Part shown: positions 34,361-39,366 of the stretch, in pieces
How the letters are laid out: every line of letters starts with the position of its first letter
Position numbering within the stretch: position 1 is the stretch's first letter
NCBI GenBank assembly: GCA_022792835.1
Contig: JAAWBT010000068.1
Location: forward strand, 1 to 39,366
Length of the DNA stretch: 39,366 bases
Reading direction: 5' to 3'
Source: Lachnospiraceae bacterium
GTDB taxonomy: Bacteria > Bacillota > Clostridia > Lachnospirales > Lachnospiraceae
Notes under the pieces: generated by a model
What the model saw: only the letters and a program-made list of their open reading frames with translations
Told to the model about the DNA's origin: nothing
The model's database searches: none
Program-made: the position numbers and the translations under genes

Positions 34361-34390
34361 ATTATACATTATAATCTCAGACCACTTCAA
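34361..34390 (-). promoter_or_regulatory. Candidate promoter of the YwlG gene
   Basis: On the minus strand TTGAAG (34385-34390) and TATAAT (34361-34366) are 18 bases apart. A second overlapping TATAAT lies at 34368-34373. Confidence 0.45.
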
Positions 34391-34508
34391 ATGTAAAGAG
34401 CCAAAAATGCGCATGGTCTCTTTTTGTCTAACCTCTGGAAATTCTTTCTATTTTTCTCTATATTGTTCTTAATAGTAAGCACTATCAAACCAATAGGAGG
34501 TAACACGA

Positions 34509-34841
34509 ATGAAAAAGTCTCTCGAGTCTCTGCTGCGTCAGGCAGGAGTAAACAAATGTTACGTCGGCTACCCTTTCTTTGCAGAGGCCGTGTCCATGGC
34601 GCTGGAAGACCCTTCCCGTCTGTCTGGCATTCAGAAAAACATCTATATGCCCATTGCCAGACGGCACAATGTCTCTATGTTCCAGCTGGAAAAAGATATC
34701 CGAACCATTCGGGATGTGGTGATGAGAAACGGCGGGTATGAGCTTCTGGAAGAATTATCCGGTTACCATTTCAGACGAAAAGACCCGCTTTATCCAAAAG
34801 AACTCATTGAAATATTTGCTGACTGCCTGAGGGAACCTTAA
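34509..34841 (+). CDS. Stand-alone Spo0A C-terminal (DNA-binding) domain protein
   Basis: DNA-binding protein of 110 residues consisting almost only of the Spo0A_C (sigma-A/effector) domain. The segment LRQAGVNKCYVGYPFFAEAVSMALEDPSRL matches the Spo0A pattern with GY..L.EA, then YMPIARRHNVSMFQLEKDIRTI matches the recognition-helix region. A receiver domain is missing, so it cannot be phosphorylated as Spo0A is. ATG at 34509 follows AGGAGGTAA. It may compete for or bind 0A-like sites, or act independently; this is inference. A weak TGTCTAA resembling a 0A half-box lies upstream at 34425-34431. It is divergent from the YwlG gene. Confidence 0.88.
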   Translation: MKKSLESLLRQAGVNKCYVGYPFFAEAVSMALEDPSRLSGIQKNIYMPIARRHNVSMFQLEKDIRTIRDVVMRNGGYELLEELSGYHFRRKDPLYPKELIEIFADCLREP

Positions 34842-34855
34842 AAGTTTTCTGTCCC

Positions 34856-35851
34856 TCACTGAAATCCATGGGTTTCCAGAAAGGCAAAAACAGTGCCATA
34901 GTAAAGATCCGGTTGTTTATCCTGCACCTGCACATGTCCCGCGCCTTCCACCATCAGAATCTCCTTTTCTCCTGCAGCCGCCTCATAGAGCTCCAGACTC
35001 ATCTGGGGCGGCACAAACACATCCTCCATCCCGTGGATAAAAAGGATCGGCAGAGAAGTCTTTTTTACGGCCTCCAGGGCGGAAGCCTCCCTCAGACTGT
35101 ACCCGCCCCGGATCTTCAGCATAAGGGAGGCCCCGGGAAGCAGTGGAAATGCCGGCAGACCAGCCCACTCCTTCATCTGCTTGGCGAACATCTGGTAGGC
35201 ATCCGTATAGGCGCTGTCCGCCACAATCGCCTTCACCTCCCCAGGAAGCTCTTCCTCTCCTGACATCATCAGAGCACAGGCTGCCCCCATGGACTGCCCG
35301 TGGATGGCAATGCCGGCCTCAGGATCTCGCTTCAAAATCAAGTCCAGCCAGAGGAGATTATCCAGCCGGTCCGTCCAGCCCATACCGATAAAGTCCCCTT
35401 CACTCTCTCCATTGCAGCGCATGTCCGGCACCAAAATCTGGTAGCCCTCCTTCGCATACTGACAGGCAATGGGATACAGCTCTTCTTTCCATCCAGTATA
35501 GCCGTGGAGCAACAGCACCCATTTGTGTCCGGCAGGCTCTCCTGTCTGGTAAAAGAGCCGTCCTACCAGCTCATAACCATCCCCCGTTGTCACCGTAACC
35601 ATCTCCGAGGCGGAGGTCTCCAGCCATTCTTTCGTCTCATTTTTAGCTTCCGCTTGGTTTTCCAGAATGTCGTCTGTCTGCACCAGCGCTTCCAGCCCTT
35701 CCTCTGTCAGCTCCTCAAATGCCTCCAGCTTTTCCATAGTTTCCGGGACCAGCGCCACGTTTACCAAAATATTGCATGCGATTATGTACACGGCCAGAAG
35801 AACCGCTGCTCCAACCAAGAGCACTTTCTTCCATCTCTTTCGTCTCCCCAT
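34856..35851 (-). CDS. Membrane-anchored alpha/beta hydrolase
   Basis: Serine hydrolase of 331 residues. The N-terminus (GRRKRWKKVLLVGAAVLLAV) is a basic tail followed by a single membrane segment, so the enzyme probably faces outside. The core has LLHGYTGWKEE (oxyanion region), the nucleophile elbow GQSMG and a late GHVQV His. Asp in GMEDVFVPP is the likely acid. The substrate is unknown; the family includes esterases, lipases and cell-wall or exopeptide hydrolases. It has its own likely promoter and stands alone. Confidence 0.88.
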   Translation of the reverse strand: MGRRKRWKKVLLVGAAVLLAVYIIACNILVNVALVPETMEKLEAFEELTEEGLEALVQTDDILENQAEAKNETKEWLETSASEMVTVTTGDGYELVGRLFYQTGEPAGHKWVLLLHGYTGWKEELYPIACQYAKEGYQILVPDMRCNGESEGDFIGMGWTDRLDNLLWLDLILKRDPEAGIAIHGQSMGAACALMMSGEEELPGEVKAIVADSAYTDAYQMFAKQMKEWAGLPAFPLLPGASLMLKIRGGYSLREASALEAVKKTSLPILFIHGMEDVFVPPQMSLELYEAAAGEKEILMVEGAGHVQVQDKQPDLYYGTVFAFLETHGFQ

Positions 35852-35886
35852 TGTCTTCGCCTGTTTCCCTTCCCCTCTTTCTTCTT

Positions 35887-35892
35887 ATTATA
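35887..35892 (-). promoter_or_regulatory. -10 box of the hydrolase gene
   Basis: On the minus strand a perfect TATAAT lies at 35887-35892, about 35 bases upstream of the hydrolase start. No good -35 box is visible at the right distance. Confidence 0.35.
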
Positions 35893-35909
35893 CCATAATT
35901 CTCTCCTCG

Positions 35910-35942
35910 AAAAAAGGAGGGAAAACTTTCCGTTTCCCCTCC
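35910..35942 (-). terminator. Terminator of thioredoxin
   Basis: GGAGGGAAAAC (35916-35926) pairs with GTTTCCCCTCC (35932-35942) over 11 bases with one G-U pair, around a five-base loop. Six T residues follow on the minus strand (35915-35910). Confidence 0.85.
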
Positions 35943-35948
35943 TCCTTC

Positions 35949-36254
35949 TCACAGCATGGAAAGAATGTCCTCCTTCGGCTGAGCCCCCACAGATCTCGCC
36001 GCCTCTTTGCCGTCTTTCATAACCACCAATGTGGGAATACTCATGACTCCAAATTCCCCGGCCAGCTCCGGCTGCTCGTCCACATTGACTTTCCCCACCC
36101 GGATGTCTGTCCTCTCCTCTCCAATCTCCTCCACAATCGGCGCAACCATGCGGCAGGGCCCGCACCATGCCGCCCAAAAGTCAAGCAGCACCGGTTTCCC
36201 ACTCTCCAAAACTTCTTGCTTAAAATTGTCCTTTGTAATCGTGATCACTGACAT
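35949..36254 (-). CDS. trxA: Thioredoxin
   Basis: Small cytosolic redox protein of 101 residues that reduces protein disulfides. The active-site motif WCGPC occurs in the expected WAAWCGPCRMVAP context, followed by the cis-Pro region (SIPTLVVMKDGKEA). The length and fold match TrxA. ATG at 36254 has AAGGAGGAA upstream. Single gene with a strong terminator; no thioredoxin reductase lies nearby. Confidence 0.95.
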   Translation of the reverse strand: MSVITITKDNFKQEVLESGKPVLLDFWAAWCGPCRMVAPIVEEIGEERTDIRVGKVNVDEQPELAGEFGVMSIPTLVVMKDGKEAARSVGAQPKEDILSML

Positions 36255-36472
36255 ATCAATTCCTCCTTATACTTTATGGCTTCCTGTCCTTCTCAGTATC
36301 TGCTTCCATTCTCTCCGCTATACCTTTTCTCCAGGCACCTTCCATTTCCTGCGCCTGCTGCACTTCTTTTCCAGCCGCAGTTTTCTAGGAAAGGACATAT
36401 AACTCTTTTCCTTATGGTATTTTTGTCGCTTCCTATAGTTTACTACACTTTTTTCTTTCTGGCAATTTATAC

Positions 36473-36501
36473 TTGAAGATTCTCACCCCAGGCATTACAA
36501 T
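36473..36501 (+). promoter_or_regulatory. Sigma-A promoter of the VOC gene
   Basis: TTGAAG (36473-36478) and TACAAT (36496-36501) are 17 bases apart, about 30 bases before the gene. The region 36255-36472 shows no gene. Confidence 0.5.
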
Positions 36502-36532
36502 AAAAAGAAATAAAGATAAGGAGGCTTTTCCT

Positions 36533-36922
36533 ATGATCAAAAACAGAAAACACGGCCACATCGGCCTTGCCACCAACGATGTGGAAAAGGATGCAAAATG
36601 GTATGTCGACGTCCTGGGATTCGAGGTGATCGGCAAATTCCCCAACGGAGGGAACTATGTCTATTTCCTGAAAAACTGTGACGTGGTCTATGAGATGTAT
36701 CAGGCAGACCCGCCCCTTTCCGCAGAAACCGCCGGCAAAATTGACCATTACAGCTTTGACTCCACTGATATCGAAGCTGATTACAAATACTGTGTGGAAC
36801 AGGGCTATCCCATTACCACCAACGGAATCGAGGAGCTTTCCACATTCTGGGAGAAGGGCGTCCGCTATTTCAAAATTGCAAGCCCCACCGGCGAGCAGCT
36901 GGAATTCTGCCAGATTTTATAA
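36533..36922 (+). CDS. VOC/glyoxalase-fold protein
   Basis: Small cytosolic protein of 129 residues of the vicinal oxygen chelate superfamily. HGHIGLATNDVEKDAKWYVDVL gives a first half and IASPTGEQLEFCQIL the second with a conserved Glu. The initial His and the late Glu are typical metal ligands of the fold. The substrate is not known: members include lactoylglutathione lyases, dioxygenases and antibiotic-binding proteins. I chose ATG at 36533, preceded by AAGGAGG; the upstream in-frame codons overlap the promoter. Confidence 0.85.
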   Translation: MIKNRKHGHIGLATNDVEKDAKWYVDVLGFEVIGKFPNGGNYVYFLKNCDVVYEMYQADPPLSAETAGKIDHYSFDSTDIEADYKYCVEQGYPITTNGIEELSTFWEKGVRYFKIASPTGEQLEFCQIL

Positions 36923-36960
36923 AACGCATACAGGAATATTTTCTGCACTGAATTTTACAC

Positions 36961-36989
36961 TTGCAATTCTATCTGTCATGTATTACAAT
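36961..36989 (+). promoter_or_regulatory. Sigma-A promoter of ferredoxin
   Basis: TTGCAA (36961-36966) and TACAAT (36984-36989) are 17 bases apart, about 50 bases upstream of the ferredoxin start codon. Confidence 0.6.
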
Positions 36990-37038
36990 ACTCACAGATA
37001 ATACACTATCTTTAAATTAAGAGAAGGAGGATTCCACT

Positions 37039-37209
37039 ATGGCACACGTAATTTCTGACGAATGTGTAGCTTGCGGCACCTGCGCTGACGAATGTCCCGT
37101 ATCCGCAATCTCCGAGGGCGACGGAAAATATGAGATCAACGCTGATGAGTGTGTAGACTGCGGTTCCTGCGCAGCAGCATGTCCTACAGGCGCCATCTCC
37201 GCCGAATAA
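37039..37209 (+). CDS. 2[4Fe-4S] ferredoxin
   Basis: Small electron carrier of 56 residues. It contains two clusters of the form CxxCxxCxxxCP: CVACGTCADECP and CVDCGSCAAACP, so both [4Fe-4S] centres should assemble. ATG at 37039 follows AAGGAGG. It is followed by a strong terminator, so it is a single-gene transcript. It probably serves anaerobic pyruvate and hydrogen metabolism, known from homologues. Confidence 0.97.
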   Translation: MAHVISDECVACGTCADECPVSAISEGDGKYEINADECVDCGSCAAACPTGAISAE

Positions 37210-37229
37210 TTAAAAAGCCTTACATAAGA

Positions 37230-37257
37230 ACAGCCGGTATCTGCCGGCTGTTTTTTT
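37230..37257 (+). terminator. Terminator of ferredoxin
   Basis: ACAGCCGG (37230-37237) pairs perfectly with CCGGCTGT (37244-37251) around six bases, followed by a run of T residues to 37257. Confidence 0.9.
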
Positions 37258-37286
37258 GCATACGGAAATCATTCCCGTGCCATACT

Positions 37287-37321
37287 ATAGTAAACGACAA
37301 AAAATTTTTGTCGTTTACTAT
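37287..37321. promoter_or_regulatory. Long perfect palindrome upstream of ldhA
   Basis: Two 17-base arms (37287-37303 and 37305-37321) form a perfect inverted repeat around one base. The arms contain GTAAACGACAAAAA. It lies between the ferredoxin terminator and the dehydrogenase start, so it is probably an operator or an mRNA hairpin. It resembles no consensus I can name; it does not match the usual Rex site closely. Confidence 0.5.
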
Positions 37322-37349
37322 TAATCCTGTATGACAAGGAGGATGATCT

Positions 37350-38342
37350 GTGAAAATTCTGTTTTATGACACAAAACCTTATGACAAAGAGACCTTTGAG
37401 AAACTGCTTCCCGGCTTTTCAGGTATCGCCATAGACTTCCTGAAGACAGACATCTCACCAAGGACAGCGCCTCTTGCCAGAGGCTATGACGCCATCTGTG
37501 CTTTCGTCAGTTCCAACCTGGGAAAAGACACTCTGGATGTTCTTCATAAGTGCGGCATCCGGCTGCTCCTCATGCGGTGCGCCGGCTTCAACAACATTGA
37601 CCTGAAGACAGCAAAGGATTACGGTATGACGATCCTGCGCGTACCAGGCTATTCCCCGGAGGCTGTCGCCGAACATGCCATAGCCCTGGCCCTGGCCGTC
37701 AACCGCCATTTGCACAAATCCTACATCAAGGTCCGTGAAAACAATTTCAGCCTGGTAGGGCTCATGGGCTTTAATTTTTACCAAAAAACTGCAGGCATCA
37801 TCGGTACCGGAAAAATCGGCGCCGCCATGGCAAAGCTCTGCCACGGGTTCGGCATGAACGTACTGGCCTATGATGTCTACCAGAATCCTGATCTGGGATT
37901 TGCCTCCTATGTGGACCTGGACGAACTTCTCGCTTCCAGCGACCTGATCTCTCTCCACTGTCCCCTCATGGATTCTACCTATCATCTGATCAACAAGGAT
38001 ACCATTGAAAAGATGAAGGACGGTGTCATCCTCATCAACACTTCCCGCGGCGGTCTGATCAAAACAGAAGATCTGATCCTTGGGATCCGTGCACGGAAAT
38101 TTTTCGGTGTAGGGCTGGATGTCTATGAAGAAGAGACCAAAAATGTATTTGAGGATCGTTCTGACGAGATCCTGGAACATTCCACAACGGCAAGGCTCCT
38201 CTCTTTCCCCAACGTGATTATTACCTCCCATCAGGGATTTTTTACCCAGGAAGCACTGGAGGCCATCGCTGATACCACCCTGTCCAATGCAAAGGGATAT
38301 GAGACGGGGAATATTCCATCCGGAAATATTGTGGATTCCTGA
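37350..38342 (+). CDS. ldhA: D-lactate dehydrogenase (D-2-hydroxyacid dehydrogenase)
   Basis: Cytosolic NAD-dependent enzyme of 330 residues that reduces pyruvate to D-lactate. It closely follows the pattern of LdhA: LMRCAGFNNIDL, VPGYSPEAVAEHAIALAL, the NAD-binding GTGKIGAAMAKLCHGFGM, SLHCPLMDSTYHLIN, NTSRGGLIKTED and the late His in TSHQGFF. Catalytic Arg, Glu and His regions are all present. It starts with GTG at 37350, ten bases after AAGGAGG. Related 2-hydroxyisocaproate dehydrogenases are a possible alternative. The upstream palindrome suggests regulation; its stop codon lies in the convergent terminator. Confidence 0.9.
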   Translation: MKILFYDTKPYDKETFEKLLPGFSGIAIDFLKTDISPRTAPLARGYDAICAFVSSNLGKDTLDVLHKCGIRLLLMRCAGFNNIDLKTAKDYGMTILRVPGYSPEAVAEHAIALALAVNRHLHKSYIKVRENNFSLVGLMGFNFYQKTAGIIGTGKIGAAMAKLCHGFGMNVLAYDVYQNPDLGFASYVDLDELLASSDLISLHCPLMDSTYHLINKDTIEKMKDGVILINTSRGGLIKTEDLILGIRARKFFGVGLDVYEEETKNVFEDRSDEILEHSTTARLLSFPNVIITSHQGFFTQEALEAIADTTLSNAKGYETGNIPSGNIVDS

Positions 38343-38359
38343 GTCTTCAGGAATCCTTT
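38333..38359. terminator. Convergent hairpin containing both stop codons
   Basis: GGATTCCTGA (38333-38342) pairs perfectly with TCAGGAATCC (38347-38356) around GTCT. The TGA of ldhA and the TGA of the MerR-like gene both lie inside the stem. A short TTT follows on the plus strand. Confidence 0.65.
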
Positions 38360-39366
38360 CGTCTCCCCCAGGGAAAACGGCTCTTTTTCATGCCGCGAAC
38401 TGGTACCCTTGTGGCTGCAGCCTCGCTTCTCTGCCGCTGTACCCGCTGGCAGGCCCGTATGGTCTCATCCAGCTTCCGATACCGTTCTTCTTCCCGCTCC
38501 TCCCTGTCCCGCATCAGATAGTTCATTTCCTTAACCAGTTTTTCGGAGACTGTCCCTCCGACCTCTTTGCTGAGAATATCCTGGTTTCTCCTGAGGGCTT
38601 CCGCCAAAACGTCTGTCATGATGGTCTGGAATTGCTGCATTTTTTCCGGTGAAGCTGTCAGACTTCCGTTTTCCACCATCTCCAGAGCCGTCTCCCCACC
38701 ATCCGCTTCTGCCTGATTTTCCTTGCTCTTCTCTCGTCTGTCTTCTTCCAATGCCTTTTCCTCTTCTCTGTCTTCTTCCTGCCAATCCGGCTCAAAAGAA
38801 GCCTCTGGCTTGTGCATATGTTCCTCTGTTTGCCCCATATCCTCCGCCTGGCTGAGGCCCTCTGACAGCTTTCCTGTCATTTTTTCCAGCACCGCCTCTG
38901 TCATTGGCCCGGATGCGCTGGCAGAAAGCCGGTGCGACAGCCTGTCCAAACGGTCCGGTTTTTTCTCTTCTCCCTCATGGTTATGTACTACTCCCGTCTC
39001 GTCCGCCTCTTTTCCGCCTGTCTGCCCTTCAAGTACCTGAAACCGCTTCTCCTGGCCTTTTGAAGCTTCTGCCTCTTCCGAATCTGCCGCATTTTTCTCC
39101 ATATTTCGCAATAAAAATCCAGCCTCATCTGCCTTTTCCTCCGGTCCGTACTCCTCATTCAGACTGGTCTTGATGGCCTTTAGCTGGTATCCAAGTTCCT
39201 TTAATTCTTTTATCCGCTGAAACAGCGCAAGCTGCTTCTCTGTATAGTAACGATGTCCCAACTCGTTCCTGGGTATTTCCAGTTTCAACTCTTCCTCCCA
39301 ATACCGTAATACATGGGCCTCCACGGCAAGCTCCCGCGAAGCCTCGGAAATTAAATAATGAGTCAA
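38347..39366 (-). CDS. MerR-like coiled-coil protein, running to the window edge
   Basis: Protein of at least 339 residues. The N-terminus is a MerR-type winged helix (ISEASRELAVEAHVLRYWEEELKL, then RYYTEKQLALFQRIKELKELGY). The centre is long, acidic and Glu/Gln-rich. The C-terminal third (about 230-310) is a predicted coiled coil (REEREEERYRKLDETIRACQ) and the tail is basic (KKSRFPWGRRKDS). This layout resembles RacA-type chromosome-anchoring proteins and MerR/DUF3967 proteins rather than a simple MerR regulator. The first codon seen is TTG at the window edge, so the true start may lie outside. Confidence 0.75.
   Translation of the reverse strand: MTHYLISEASRELAVEAHVLRYWEEELKLEIPRNELGHRYYTEKQLALFQRIKELKELGYQLKAIKTSLNEEYGPEEKADEAGFLLRNMEKNAADSEEAEASKGQEKRFQVLEGQTGGKEADETGVVHNHEGEEKKPDRLDRLSHRLSASASGPMTEAVLEKMTGKLSEGLSQAEDMGQTEEHMHKPEASFEPDWQEEDREEEKALEEDRREKSKENQAEADGGETALEMVENGSLTASPEKMQQFQTIMTDVLAEALRRNQDILSKEVGGTVSEKLVKEMNYLMRDREEREEERYRKLDETIRACQRVQRQRSEAAATRVPVRGMKKSRFPWGRRKDS

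Noticed and set aside
1..39366. Search for CRISPR arrays, transposons, integrases and prophage genes
   Set aside because: No regularly spaced repeats, transposase, integrase or phage structural proteins were seen.

Overview
The window looks like the chromosome of a spore-forming Clostridia member, most likely a Lachnospiraceae gut anaerobe. The reasons are strong AAGGAGG ribosome binding sites, tRNA genes without encoded CCA, a stand-alone Spo0A DNA-binding domain, a sigma-E-like promoter, a 2[4Fe-4S] ferredoxin, D-lactate dehydrogenase and two chemoreceptors. The species assignment is an inference. I see no rRNA, CRISPR array, insertion sequence or prophage.

Region by region: 1-7.0 kb holds, all leftward, Hsp33 with a SAM methyltransferase, a His-rich Zn/Cd P-type ATPase under an ArsR/SmtB-like operator, a dCache chemoreceptor and a 55-residue ORF. 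At 7.1-8.2 kb two unknown genes follow a sigma-E-like promoter and converge on tRNA-Gly. At 8.5-13.2 kb are a nitroreductase, PepF with a DMT transporter, and a double GNAT acetyltransferase.

The most unusual locus is 13.2-14.2 kb: a HicA-type toxin overlapped by an antitoxin in which a HicB domain is fused to a Panacea (DUF4065) domain. Next comes an FGGY sugar kinase with its own promoter, then a leftward operon at 15.8-23.4 kb. Its order is gntR - livH - livM - livG - livF - Gfo/Idh oxidoreductase - MtaA-like zinc methyltransferase - livK. The UroD-family member carries the HxC...C zinc ligands of corrinoid methyltransferases, so the operon probably imports and processes an unidentified, possibly methylated, compound under control of its own GntR repressor.

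At 23.6-28.5 kb are a chemoreceptor whose zinc-binding CZB domain lies between its membrane segments, a YczE-like membrane protein translationally coupled to a GH36 alpha-galactosidase, and tRNA-Val. From 28.6 kb to the end are a small unknown protein, an exported nuclease, a nucleobase permease, TrmO, a ThrH-SstT serine/threonine pair, YwlG, the Spo0A_C-only regulator, an alpha/beta hydrolase, thioredoxin, a VOC protein, ferredoxin, D-lactate dehydrogenase behind a long palindrome, and a MerR/coiled-coil protein running to the right edge.

Many start codons were moved downstream of the longest frame because of clear ribosome binding sites. Promoters and hairpins were found by eye, not by a folding or scoring program.
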